Below, in pieces: positions 42,524 to 50,945 of a stretch of 64,000 nt of DNA. The DNA comes from Planotetraspora phitsanulokensis (lineage in GTDB: Bacteria; Actinomycetota; Actinomycetes; Streptosporangiales; Streptosporangiaceae). Within the stretch, counting starts at the first letter, position 1; every line of letters begins with the position of its first letter. The notes under the pieces are model-generated. The model did not search any database. It was not told where the DNA came from and saw only the letters and a list, made by a program, of their open reading frames with translations. Position numbers and translations under genes: made by a program. Where the stretch lies: positions 248,001-312,000 of the forward strand of contig NZ_BOOP01000003.1 of assembly GCF_016863295.1 (NCBI RefSeq), in the 5' to 3' direction.

Positions 42524-43317
42524 GACAGTTCCTCCCGGTCGCCGGCCTCGACGCCCACCAGGCGGACGAACGCCTCCTCCAGGGTGCCGTCGCCGCGTAC
42601 CTCGTCGAGTGGGCCTGCGGCGACGAGCTCGCCCTTGGCCATCACCGCCACGGTGTCGCACAGCTGCTCGACCAGGGCCATGACGTGACTGGAGAGGACC
42701 ACCGAACCGCCCGAGGCGACGAACCGCACCAGGATCGCCTTGAGCGCGGCCGCCGAGACCGGGTCGACGGCTTCGAAGGGCTCGTCGAGGACGAGCAGTC
42801 TCGGGCCGTGCAACAGCGCTGTCGCGAGACCGATCTTCTTGCGCATGCCCGTGGAGTAGTCCACGACCAATGTGCGCTCGGCGTCGTTGAGCTCCATGAC
42901 GTTGAGCAGTTCCCGGGTCCGCTGAGCCAGCACGTCGTCCGCGATGCCCCGCAGTTGGCCGATGAACGTCAGCAGCTCCCGGCCGGTCAGCCGTTCGGGC
43001 ATCGCGAGCCCGTCCGGCAGGACGCCCATGAGCGACTTCGCCGTGACCGGGTCGGACCAGACATCCACGCCGAACACCTCGGACCGGCCCTCGTCGGGTC
43101 GCAGCAGACCCACCGCCATCGACAGCACCGTGGTCTTGCCGGCGCCGTTGGGTCCGACGAGGCCGAAGAACGAGCCTCGGGGGACGACCAGGTCGACGTG
43201 GTCGACCGCGACATTGTCGGCGAAGGCCTTGTGCAGGCCTTTCAATCGCAGCGCCGGAGCAGGTCCTTCGTCGCCCCCGGGTAACTCCTCGGAATCCTGG
43301 CTGGTCACGTTATCCAT
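42508..43317 (-). CDS. ABC exporter ATP-binding protein
   Basis: A 269-residue ATPase from ATG 43317 after AAGGGGGCGG. Walker A GPNGAGKTT near residue 53-61, signature YSTGMRKKIG near 155, Walker B LLVLDEPFEAVD near 176, and H-loop SSHVM near 210. It lacks the DrrA C-terminal extension. It drives the overlapping large permease. Operon of two. Confidence 0.93.
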   Translation of the reverse strand: MDNVTSQDSEELPGGDEGPAPALRLKGLHKAFADNVAVDHVDLVVPRGSFFGLVGPNGAGKTTVLSMAVGLLRPDEGRSEVFGVDVWSDPVTAKSLMGVLPDGLAMPERLTGRELLTFIGQLRGIADDVLAQRTRELLNVMELNDAERTLVVDYSTGMRKKIGLATALLHGPRLLVLDEPFEAVDPVSAAALKAILVRFVASGGSVVLSSHVMALVEQLCDTVAVMAKGELVAAGPLDEVRGDGTLEEAFVRLVGVEAGDREELSWLAS

Positions 43318-43645
43318 CGCCGCCCCCTTGGCTGCTCGCGGATTCACACATGCGTCGTACGACTGAGGCAAAGGGTAGATTCAGGAATCTTCAGGGAGAA
43401 CCCCCTTTTCCTTCGACTCGAAGGCGGAAACGATTTCCCTTCAGTGGAGGACGGCCCGGACGCGCCGGGTTTCCCGTTTTCATGGTCGGGCCGGATAATG
43501 CACATTGAGCCCTTTTCATTCTGAGTAGCGGTCGCCTTTGAGGGGGGCAGGCCCCGTGTCTGTCGTGTTCGGAGCCTCACCCATCCCCTGACGTGGGCGA
43601 AATGTACTCGCTCGTTCCACCGGGGGCCCGGCTAGTGTCGCGCGG
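43318..43645. other. Intergenic region between ABC operon and P-loop gene
   Basis: About 330 bases of divergent promoter DNA. GATTCAGGAATC near 43378 is an imperfect palindrome. No gene seen. Confidence 0.4.
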
Positions 43646-44818
43646 ATGAGCAACGTTTCTCTGCCTCTGCTCTGGCTGTCGGGGCCTTCGGGTGTCGGGA
43701 AGTCCACGGTTGGCTGGGAGGTGTTTGCGCAGCTGAGTCGTGCCGGTGTCAGGACGGCGTTTGTCGACGCTGACCAGATCAGCCTGTGCTACCCCATGTC
43801 AGAGGGCGTGACGCATCGCCTCCGCGCGCGGAATCTGGCTGCGATGTGGCCGAATTTCCTGCAGGAAGGGGTGCAGTGTCTGGTCCTTGCGGGCTTCGTT
43901 GACACTCCCGAGGAGGTGCGTGAGTACACCGCCCTTCTTCCTGAGGCCACGTTCACCGTGTGCCGACTGCGCGTCGATGGCGCTGAACTCAAGGAACGGT
44001 TCCTCGCGCGGGGATGGCGTCCGGATCTGGTGGAGGAGGCGGTCGTTGAAGCGGAAGCCCTGGAACGCAGTGACTACGCCGACGTGTGCGTGGATACGGG
44101 CGGCTTAGTGGTGTCCGAGGCTGCCCGGCTGGTCTGTGAGCGTGTGGGGGGATGGCCGGGCATCCTCCCCGCCGCGACGTTCCACAGTGTCGCTGACCGG
44201 CAGAACCACCCGACCTCGGTGGATACCGCACCCGTTTCCGTGCCGGTGCCCGTGCTGTGGCTGTGCGGTGCTACGGCGGTTGGGAAGTCGACGGTCGGCT
44301 ACGAGATCTTCATGCAGGTCTACCGGACCGGCGTGCGTGCCGCCTATGTCGATGTGAAGCAGATCGGTGCGCTGCGTCCCGTCGCGGACGACGACGTGGA
44401 CAGCCATCGCCTCAAGGCCCGCAACCTCGCGGCCATCTGGGCAGGGCACCGCGCGGCGGGTGCCCGGTGCCTGGTCGTCTCCGGGGGGCCCGACTCCGAC
44501 GACATTGTCCGCGGCTACGCCGAGTTGCTGTCTGGAACGGCCTTGACCGTGTGCCGCTTGCATGCGGGGCCGGAAACGCTGGCCGAGCGCGTCGCGCAGC
44601 GTGGCCGGGGAGGCGGGCCGGCCCTACCGGGTGATGGGCTGAAAGGGCTGAACTCGGACACCCTGCACCGTATCGCCGAACGAGCGGCGTTCGAGGCCAA
44701 GGCGCTCGACAGCGCCGGGGCAGGTGATCTGCGCGTTGACACCGACGGTCGGTCGGTGAAAGAGGTGGCCGCGGACGTACGGGCTCGCGGCGGCAACTGG
44801 CCGAATCTCTTCCCCTGA
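43646..44818 (+). CDS. Tandem duplicated P-loop kinase-like protein
   Basis: A 390-residue cytoplasmic protein made of two similar halves. Half 1 (about 5-175) opens LPLLWLSGPSGVGKSTVGWE and half 2 (about 195-385) opens VPVLWLCGATAVGKSTVGYE; each has Walker A (GPSGVGKST, GATAVGKST), a following FVDADQIS or YVDVKQIG acidic strand, an HRLKARNLAAIW helix and TVCRL strand. The fold is that of adenylate/APS/shikimate-type kinases. The nucleotide substrate or acceptor is not evident. A fused tandem pair of this kind is unusual. Its neighbours do not suggest a pathway. Confidence 0.8.
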   Translation: MSNVSLPLLWLSGPSGVGKSTVGWEVFAQLSRAGVRTAFVDADQISLCYPMSEGVTHRLRARNLAAMWPNFLQEGVQCLVLAGFVDTPEEVREYTALLPEATFTVCRLRVDGAELKERFLARGWRPDLVEEAVVEAEALERSDYADVCVDTGGLVVSEAARLVCERVGGWPGILPAATFHSVADRQNHPTSVDTAPVSVPVPVLWLCGATAVGKSTVGYEIFMQVYRTGVRAAYVDVKQIGALRPVADDDVDSHRLKARNLAAIWAGHRAAGARCLVVSGGPDSDDIVRGYAELLSGTALTVCRLHAGPETLAERVAQRGRGGGPALPGDGLKGLNSDTLHRIAERAAFEAKALDSAGAGDLRVDTDGRSVKEVAADVRARGGNWPNLFP

Positions 44819-44905
44819 ACGCAGTCCTCTCGAGCAGGGTCAGCCGCCACTGGACAGCGAAATCCCCAGTCTGACGGCTGAGGAAAGCCCCATACCGTGT
44901 CCGTA

Positions 44906-45430
44906 TCAACCGGAGATCTGGACATGCTGTGCGGCCGAGGGTGCGCTGACGGTCTGGCCGTCTCCCCTGTCGGCCACCTGGGCGACCAGGAGAGCGAGAA
45001 AGGCCAGCGTCGCCATCGCCGTCCGGACCGCGTGCAGCGTCCACCATTGCAGGCGGACGTCCGCCCAGTCGGCGGGCGGCTCATCGGCGTTCCAGGAGTT
45101 CGCGAGCTGATTGAGCGGATCCAGTTTGGTCAGGGTGAGCACGATCGTGGCCGCCAGTAGCAACAAGGCGGCGATGCCGAGCCAGAAGACGAGCCAGCCG
45201 CGCTGGTAGGACACCACGCACGTCGTCAGGAGCAGGGCGAGGCAGGTGACCAGCAACACCGGCATGGCGCGGCCGTAATCCACGTTGAGCGCCTGCCAAT
45301 ACCGTACGTAGGCGGGTCCGGGCAACGACCGCAGCGACGGAGCCAGCACTGTGAAGACGAGGCCCCCGGCGAAGAGGCCGAGCAGCAACGCCGCCCCCGT
45401 CCGGGCGACGTTCAACAGCACGAGATACAT
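44906..45430 (-). CDS. DUF1772 domain membrane protein
   Basis: A 174-residue protein from ATG 45430 after GGAGGTGCGGC. Four membrane helices: residues 3-25, 60-80, 85-110 and 140-160, and the conserved aromatic-rich stretch YVRYWQALNVDYGRAMP, a DUF1772 hallmark with a later NSWNADEPP. Divergent from a TetR gene 88 bases away, so probably its target. DUF1772 proteins are sometimes called anthrone oxygenase-like; no enzyme role is proven. Confidence 0.85.
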   Translation of the reverse strand: MYLVLLNVARTGAALLLGLFAGGLVFTVLAPSLRSLPGPAYVRYWQALNVDYGRAMPVLLVTCLALLLTTCVVSYQRGWLVFWLGIAALLLLAATIVLTLTKLDPLNQLANSWNADEPPADWADVRLQWWTLHAVRTAMATLAFLALLVAQVADRGDGQTVSAPSAAQHVQISG

Positions 45431-45452
45431 GCCGCACCTCCGGTGCCTCATG

Positions 45453-45497
45453 ATTGACTAGATGCACAAAATTTCATTTGAACCGATTAAAGTCAAT
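45453..45497. promoter_or_regulatory. Divergent promoter region with inverted ATTGACT
   Basis: ATTGACT (45453-45459) and AGTCAAT (45491-45497) face each other. Each contains a TTGACT -35-like box on its strand, so they may mark divergent promoters rather than a regulator dyad. The interior is AT-rich (about 45461-45490). Confidence 0.5.
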
Positions 45498-45518
45498 ATG
45501 CGGGCATGGTGATCACTC

Positions 45519-46184
45519 ATGGAGCGGAAACCCAAGCGCCGGTACGTCAGCGAGGTACGACGCGAGAACGCGGAGGCGACCCGGCTGCGAATCGCCGAGG
45601 CCGCACGTGCGCTCATGCTGGAGCACGGCTACGCCTCCACGACGATGGCCGACGTCGCACGGGCCGCGGGCGTCGTCGTGCAGACCCTGTACACGTCCTG
45701 CCCTGGCGGCAAGCCCGGCTTGGCGAAGCTCGTATGGGACGTGACCTTGGCCGGTGATGCACAGGCCGTCCCGCAGAGTGCCCGGCCGCAGGTGCAGGCG
45801 ATCGTCGACGAGCCCGATCCCACGCGGAAGCTGGTCGCCTTCGCGGAGATGGCGCTGTCGATATATCAACGTGTCGGTCCGGTGCATCGCGTGCTCCGCG
45901 CGGCCGCGGCGACCGATGCCGGCCTGGCCGACCTGCTGGCCGACACGGAACGCCAGCGATTGGCGGGCAGCCGGGGACCTGCCGAACACCTGGCGGCCGT
46001 CGGTGTGCTGCGCACCGGCCTGGGCGTCGAGCGAGCCGCCGATCAGATCTACGCGCTGACCTCGATCGAGTTGTTCGAGCGGCTGACCGAGGTCTGCGGC
46101 TGGACCATGCGCGACTGCCAGGACTGGCTGGCACAAATCCTCAGCGAGACCCTTCTCGAACCGACCGACCATGAAGGCCTCTGA
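45519..46184 (+). CDS. TetR family transcriptional regulator
   Basis: A 221-residue TetR protein from ATG 45519. DNA-binding domain at about residues 10-58: RRENAEATRLRIAEAARALM, then VARAAGVVVQTLYTSCPGGKPGLAK; the usual YxxFxxK turn is changed to YTSCPGGK. The C-terminal domain (80-215) ends with a CQDWLAQIL helix. Divergent from DUF1772 and likely controlling it. A start at 45504 is not supported by a better site. Confidence 0.88.
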   Translation: MERKPKRRYVSEVRRENAEATRLRIAEAARALMLEHGYASTTMADVARAAGVVVQTLYTSCPGGKPGLAKLVWDVTLAGDAQAVPQSARPQVQAIVDEPDPTRKLVAFAEMALSIYQRVGPVHRVLRAAAATDAGLADLLADTERQRLAGSRGPAEHLAAVGVLRTGLGVERAADQIYALTSIELFERLTEVCGWTMRDCQDWLAQILSETLLEPTDHEGL

Positions 46185-46282
46185 ACTCAAGGAACGGCCC
46201 GGCTCACGAATTCGATTCGTGCGTGTTTCAGCGGCTTTCCTGGAAGACGATCAGATCTTCCTTTGGTGGCTACAATGCAGCC

Positions 46283-47254
46283 ATGAAGGCCGCGTTCCGC
46301 ACCAGGTACGGCCCGCCGGAAGTGGTCACGGTCGCAGAAGTGGAGAAGCCTGCGCCCAAGGACGGCGAACTTCTCGTCAAAGTCCACGCGACGACGGTTA
46401 ATCGCACCGACTGTGCGGTGAGGGCGGCCAAGCCGTTCATCTGGCGATTCTTCACCGGCCTGATCAGGCCGAAAGTGACGATTCTCGGAACCGAGTTCGC
46501 CGGAGAGGTCGAGGCGGTGGGCGCCGGTGTCACGTCCTTCACCGTCGGCGACAGGGTGTTCGGCTACAGCGACGCCGGATTCGGGGCCCACGCCGAATAC
46601 ATGACGGTCGCGCATGACGGAACCCTCGCGACGATGCCGGAAGGACTGACCTTCGAGGAGGCCGCCCCGAGCACGGAGGGGTCGCACTACGCCCTCTCGG
46701 CGATCAGGGCGGCGAAGATCGAGCGCGGCCACGACGTCCTGGTCTACGGCGCGACCGGGGCCATCGGCTCGGCGGCGGTCCAGATCCTGAAGAGCGTCGG
46801 CGCCGGCGTCACCGCGGTCTGCGGCACGAAGGACGTGGAACTCGTCAGGAGCCTGGGCGCCGACAAGGTCGTCGACTACATGACCGAAGACTTCACGAGG
46901 GACGAGAGGAAATACGACTTCGTCATCGACGCCGTCGGCAAGAGCACGTTCTGGCGATGCAGGCGGCTGCTGAAACCGCGTGGAGTCTTTGTCGTGGGTG
47001 ACCTGGGCCCATGGTCCCAGAATCCGATCCTGGCGCTCGCCACTCCGCTGCTCGGCGGAAAGAAGGTCAAGTTCCCTCTGCCGAAACACGATTCGGCGAC
47101 CGCACGGTATTTCAAGGACCTGATCGAGTCCGGGCGGTTCAAGCCGGTCATCGACAGGCGTTACCCATTGGACGAGATCCTCGAAGCCCACCGGTACGTC
47201 GAAACAGGCCGGAAAACGGGAAACGTCGTGATCAGCATCGAGCATTCGAGCTGA
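46283..47254 (+). CDS. NAD(P)-dependent alcohol dehydrogenase / quinone oxidoreductase-like
   Basis: A 323-residue medium-chain dehydrogenase from ATG 46283 (MKAAFRTRYGPPEVV). GroES-like N-terminal (about 20-120) contains TTVNRTDCAVRAAKP and GTEFAGEVEAVG; Rossmann domain with GATGAIGSAAVQILK near residue 150. No zinc-binding Cys cluster or catalytic Cys is present, so it belongs to the zinc-free quinone reductase branch, which reduces quinones or conjugated enones with NADPH. Alone in its operon; the preceding tetR gene points the same way 98 bases upstream and might be cotranscribed. Confidence 0.9.
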   Translation: MKAAFRTRYGPPEVVTVAEVEKPAPKDGELLVKVHATTVNRTDCAVRAAKPFIWRFFTGLIRPKVTILGTEFAGEVEAVGAGVTSFTVGDRVFGYSDAGFGAHAEYMTVAHDGTLATMPEGLTFEEAAPSTEGSHYALSAIRAAKIERGHDVLVYGATGAIGSAAVQILKSVGAGVTAVCGTKDVELVRSLGADKVVDYMTEDFTRDERKYDFVIDAVGKSTFWRCRRLLKPRGVFVVGDLGPWSQNPILALATPLLGGKKVKFPLPKHDSATARYFKDLIESGRFKPVIDRRYPLDEILEAHRYVETGRKTGNVVISIEHSS

Positions 47255-47547
47255 TCCCTTTCCAAGGAGGACCGTCCCTCCAGGGTGCGGCCGGAAAGCG
47301 GCCGTGGGGGGTCATGACGACGTCCGGCACTCCGAGCGTCAAAGGACCTCTCGGGACGGATCCGCCAAGCGTGTGGCGGGCCTGACCCGCCTACTGGGCA
47401 GGGGTTCGTCGGCCGCCGTCTCGGCTGGTCATTGAGCGACGCCCGGCAATGCAATTTTGGCCTTTATGGGCATTTTTACGGAATCGCGAAGCCGTGACCC
47501 CGTGCGCTACTCTCGTGTGCCTGATCAACTCGGATGAGGACCGGTCA

Positions 47548-48048
47548 ATGCTGCGACGAATCGCCCCCGCGGCCGTCATCGGTATCGCACTGCTCCTGGC
47601 GGGATGCGCCGGCGAGGACGCGCCGACGTCGGCTGCCGCCGCGGACACGATCCAGGTCCACTACGACCCGGCACGGGATCCGGCCGCGGACCTGAACGCC
47701 GCCCTCGCGCTGGCCGTCTCCGACGGCAAAGAGGTCCTGATCGATTTCGGTGCCGACTGGTGTCCCGACTGCAGGGTGCTCGACAATCTGTTCCAGTCGA
47801 AGGAATCGAAGCCTCTGCTTCAGCGCAACTACCACGTGGTGGCAGTGGATGTCGGCGAGTTCGACCACAACCTCGACTTCGCCGCGAAGTACGTGCAGTT
47901 GGAGACGAGCGGCATCCCGGCGCTGGCGGTGCTGGCACCCGACGGCGAGGTCCTCGTGGACACGAGTGACGGCTCGTTCGCCAATGCACGCACTATGAAC
48001 AGCGATCAGGTCAACGCGTTCCTGACCCGCTGGGCACCCAAGAGTTGA
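47548..48048 (+). CDS. Thioredoxin-fold lipoprotein
   Basis: A 166-residue lipoprotein from ATG 47548, with GAGGA upstream. Lipobox LLAGC near residue 20 anchors it outside. Thioredoxin fold with active site WCPDC near residue 73 (ADWCPDCRVLDNLF), as in the DsbD gamma domain, and the cis-Pro in TSGIPALAVL. It likely reduces or exchanges disulfides in the cell envelope. Downstream, a DsbD-alpha-like lipoprotein gene overlaps its stop (TTGA), so the pair forms an operon that supplies two of the three DsbD parts. No DsbD transmembrane subunit is visible. Confidence 0.88.
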   Translation: MLRRIAPAAVIGIALLLAGCAGEDAPTSAAAADTIQVHYDPARDPAADLNAALALAVSDGKEVLIDFGADWCPDCRVLDNLFQSKESKPLLQRNYHVVAVDVGEFDHNLDFAAKYVQLETSGIPALAVLAPDGEVLVDTSDGSFANARTMNSDQVNAFLTRWAPKS

Positions 48049-48560
48049 GGGCGCACCGCGCACTGCCGGCCGTGCTGGTCGTCGCGTCACTCGCCCAAGG
48101 ATGCACCGGAGCGGGCGCGAGCAGTCCGTCCGCCGAACTGTCAGGTCGTCTGGAGGACAGCGGCGTCACCGTCGTGGCGGCGCTGACCACCGGACCGGAC
48201 GGAACCCGGCAGCTACAAGCGACATTCACCCCGCAGAGGACCGGCTATCACCTGTACAGCGTGGATCTGCCACCGGGAGGCGTGGACGGCCTCGGTGTGC
48301 CCACCACGGTGAGGGTGGGCGGCAACCTGCGCGCGGCCGGCAGCCCGGCCGCGAACGTGCCCGTGAGGACCTTGCGCATCGAGGCACTGGACGTGAACCT
48401 GCCTGTCTACCCGGACGGCCCGGTGACCATCGCGGTGCCTGTGCGCCGAACCGGGAACGGACGTGCTGAGGTGACCGTCACCTATGCGGCATGCAGCACA
48501 TCCAACTGTCTGGCTCCCGTACGTGACCGCGTCATCGCCCTCGCCCCGGTCGGGACCTGA
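48045..48560 (+). CDS. DsbD alpha-domain-like lipoprotein
   Basis: A 171-residue protein from TTG 48045, overlapping the previous stop. Lipobox LAQGC near residue 20. The fold is beta-rich immunoglobulin-like, as in the N-terminal domain of DsbD, and near its end has VTYAACSTSNCLAPV, matching the usual CxxxxC pair of DsbD alpha (family pattern VSYQACSDSACLPPV). It probably passes electrons from the adjacent thioredoxin-fold lipoprotein to target proteins. Because it is not fused to a membrane domain, the electron source is unclear. Confidence 0.82.
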   Translation: MRAHRALPAVLVVASLAQGCTGAGASSPSAELSGRLEDSGVTVVAALTTGPDGTRQLQATFTPQRTGYHLYSVDLPPGGVDGLGVPTTVRVGGNLRAAGSPAANVPVRTLRIEALDVNLPVYPDGPVTIAVPVRRTGNGRAEVTVTYAACSTSNCLAPVRDRVIALAPVGT

Positions 48561-48584
48561 TCAACTCAGCGGATATCCGAGAGA

Positions 48585-48680
48585 TCAGCTTGCCGAGTCC
48601 GCCGGCTTGTGCGAAGGCGCGGTGCGCGCGGCGGTTGTCGAACGCGGCGCCGAAAGCGGCGCCGTCACCACTCCTTCAGA
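48585..48680 (-). pseudogene. Relic of an M28 aminopeptidase 3' end
   Basis: On the minus strand the last codons read RTAPSHKPADSAS then stop, matching RAAHAHKPADSAS at the end of the M28 gene at 31502. The nucleotides agree closely over about 90 bases, including an identical 22-base run around the terminal codons. No other part of an aminopeptidase is here, so this is a decayed fragment of a paralogue or of a transferred copy. Confidence 0.8.
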
Positions 48681-48753
48681 CGGCTGCCTCACAGCATGGT
48701 GACCCCGCCCTCTAGCATCGAGTACATCTGTGACCAGCAAGGCAAGGCACTAT

Positions 48754-49512
48754 ATGGCTGTACTACCTCCGCAGTCAGTGAGCAAAAATCATCGCGACCG
48801 CTTCAGACCCCACCTCGGTCTTGATCATGAGAACGTCCGCGTCCTGCTCCTCCTACTGCTGACTTCAGTCACCGGCTCAGTCGATGCCGCCAGTTATCTC
48901 GGCCTAGGTCAGGTATTCACCGCGAACATGACCGGCAACGTCGCGATCATCGGATTCGCCGCCGGCGGAGCCGCCCTGCCGTTGCTGGGTTCCGCAATCG
49001 CGCTCGGGGCATTCATCGTCGGGACCATCATCGCGGGACGGATCGTGCGCCGTTCTGACCTCAGCTCTACCTGGCCCCTGCAACTGGCGATCTGCGTAGG
49101 CGTCAGCTTCGCCATGCTCCTGTCGGTGTTCCTCGTGTGGGTGACACAGCCGAGAGCGCCGTCTCCACATGTGATCGCGCCTCTCCTGGCATTCGCGATG
49201 GGCATCCAGGGTGCCGCCACCAGGCGGCTGTCGGTCGCCGACCTGCCCACGACAGTCGTCACCAGCACCCTTACCAGCCTCGGTGCGGACTCACGACTCG
49301 CGGGCGGAACCAGCGTCCGCTGGCGCCGCCGCGCGGCGGCGGTGGCGGCCCTGTTGCTCGGTGCACTGGCCGGCGCTGGGCTCTTTCACATTCGCGAAGC
49401 CTTCGCGCTGGTCCCTGGACTGGCGGCGCTGGCAATCGTGATCATCGTGTCGCGACTCCTCCCCGATCGGAAACTCGGTCCGGCTCAGGACTTCCGATCA
49501 GGGAGGAGCTGA
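48754..49512 (+). CDS. YoaK/DUF1275 family membrane protein
   Basis: A 252-residue protein with about six membrane helices, from ATG 48754; GTG 48730 is also possible. The DUF1275 features are TSVTGSVDAASYLGLGQVFTANMTGNV (helix 1 and a conserved loop) and AFAMGIQGAATRRLSVADLPTTVVTSTLTSLG, which mirrors the first as in the family's internal repeat. Function unknown; members are predicted transport proteins. Confidence 0.9.
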   Translation: MAVLPPQSVSKNHRDRFRPHLGLDHENVRVLLLLLLTSVTGSVDAASYLGLGQVFTANMTGNVAIIGFAAGGAALPLLGSAIALGAFIVGTIIAGRIVRRSDLSSTWPLQLAICVGVSFAMLLSVFLVWVTQPRAPSPHVIAPLLAFAMGIQGAATRRLSVADLPTTVVTSTLTSLGADSRLAGGTSVRWRRRAAAVAALLLGALAGAGLFHIREAFALVPGLAALAIVIIVSRLLPDRKLGPAQDFRSGRS

Positions 49513-49789
49513 CCCCCCGAGACCAGGGTTCTCGCCGGGGCGCAGCTCTGGCAGCAGTACGACGCGAGCGCGAACGGCAGCATGTGGTACGCCACCGGAG
49601 CGACGGGCTCGACCATGTGGCGGGGCCCGCTCTCCCAGGAGTCGGGAGAGCGAGGGCGCTCGAGGCCATCCAGTCGCCCTGAGCTGCCCCCGCGGTCCCC
49701 CGCCCATCTCCGGAGCTCGAGAGCGCGACATAGGGTTGCTGATGAGGGGACATGACCTGCCGCTTTACACGACGATGGGGGTGAGCCGC
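49513..49789. other. Intergenic region upstream of STAS gene
   Basis: About 275 bases. A minus-strand open frame crosses it, but no ribosome-binding site or domain is seen. Ends with the STAS gene's GGGGGTGA site. Confidence 0.35.
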
Positions 49790-50146
49790 ATGGATGTCTT
49801 CGAAGCCTCGACCGAACAGCGCCCTCCATTCACGATCATCAGGGCGCGTGGAGAACTCGACATTGCCGCCGAACCTGCATTTCACCAACAGGTCGAGGCG
49901 GTCCTCGCGCAGAAGCCGCGGCGCCTCGTCTTCGACCTCAGCGAGCTCCGCTTCATGGACAGCTCCGGCCTACGCGTGATCCTGGACGTCTACCGGCGCC
50001 TCGGGATGGGCGAGCGGGTCGTCGTATGCGGACTCTCCCCACGCCTGCGGCGGATCTTCGACGTGACCGGGATCACCGGCCGGGTCGGGGGCATCACCGC
50101 CTACGGATCGTTGGAGGACGCGCTCAAATCCGGCACCAGCGGGTAG
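49790..50146 (+). CDS. STAS domain anti-sigma factor antagonist
   Basis: A 118-residue SpoIIAA-like protein from ATG 49790, chosen for its GGGGGTGA site. STAS fold: RARGELDIAAEPAFHQQV, RRLVFDLSELRFMDSSGLRVI with phosphorylatable Ser (near residue 58) and VVVCGLSPRLRRIFDVTGI. It should bind an anti-sigma kinase (RsbW-type) and, when dephosphorylated, release a sigma factor. No kinase or sigma gene adjoins it, so its partner is elsewhere. Confidence 0.92.
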   Translation: MDVFEASTEQRPPFTIIRARGELDIAAEPAFHQQVEAVLAQKPRRLVFDLSELRFMDSSGLRVILDVYRRLGMGERVVVCGLSPRLRRIFDVTGITGRVGGITAYGSLEDALKSGTSG

Positions 50147-50467
50147 CCGGCTTCGATTCCACGCCGGGCGACCGCCCTGAGCGATTGAGATCTGAGCGGC
50201 CCCGTCGAACTCGGGCGAGGCCGTGACCTCGCAGGCCGCGCGCACCGCATTCCGGCAGGATCGGAGACTACGTGGCCTGGCTGTTCGCGGACGCCTCCGT
50301 CCTCGCCCTCGTCCTCGCGCCGGCCGCCCGTTGATCCGGACCCCGTACTTCTCGCAGCTCACGGAGGTCATGGGTCCACCACAGCCGACCACAATAACGG
50401 CCAATGTCAGGTCAAATCGGGCACAGATAAATGGCGATCAATGAATCGGACGTTCGACGATGCTTAA
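50147..50467. other. Intergenic region after STAS gene
   Basis: About 320 bases with no coding-like frame. No hairpin or palindrome of note. Confidence 0.4.
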
Positions 50468-50740
50468 GTGGAAAGTTATTCAGTCACAGCGGAGGTAGAT
50501 CTCGACCAAGCGGGCCGCCCCGAGAGCTTCAGGGCCTGGTGCCGTACATACACGGTTTCCGTGGTCGGCCACAGCTGGGAGGCGCTCTTGCCGTTGTGGG
50601 TGGAAGAGAACCTCGGCAAGCCGATCGAAGAACTGCGGGTCCGGCACTACACGGTGTTGGCCTCGGATTCGCAGCGTTCAGCGGTGGTCGAACTGGTGGC
50701 GCGGGGCCGCCAGTGGTTCGTCAAGGGGTTCGCTGACTAG
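50468..50740 (+). CDS. Small hypothetical protein
   Basis: A 90-residue frame from GTG 50468. It reads as a small alpha/beta protein: ESYSVTAEVDLDQAGRPESF, CRTYTVSVVGHSWEALLPLW, IEELRVRHYTVLASD, GRQWFVKGFAD. Codon choice is plausible. No family recognised, no signal peptide or membrane segment. The gene may be real, but the weak ribosome-binding site leaves doubt. Confidence 0.5.
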   Translation: MESYSVTAEVDLDQAGRPESFRAWCRTYTVSVVGHSWEALLPLWVEENLGKPIEELRVRHYTVLASDSQRSAVVELVARGRQWFVKGFAD

Positions 50741-50945
50741 CCGGCGAGCCACGCGAACGACGGAGAGGCCCACGACCTTCCACGTGTTGTCACCGGACAC
50801 CTTCGCGATCGTGGTCACTCCCCTGCCCCTCTCTCAATCCACCGCCTTTACGATGTAGATCAGGATCCGATGCACATCCGTGGGCCTCGACCGGGTTGTG
50901 AGCGTGGGCGGCGGCGGCCATCCGCGCTGCGGTTAGGCTTCCCGC

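Noticed and set aside
42524-42661. N-terminal extension of the large ABC permease to 42661
   Set aside because: It overlaps the ATPase gene in another frame and its peptide is Arg/Gly-rich shadow; the GTG at 42523 has the ribosome-binding site.
46187-46282. Longer start for the quinone oxidoreductase-like gene
   Set aside because: Upstream codons include a polar, non-family extension, and the ATG at 46283 gives the family's usual MKAAFR opening.
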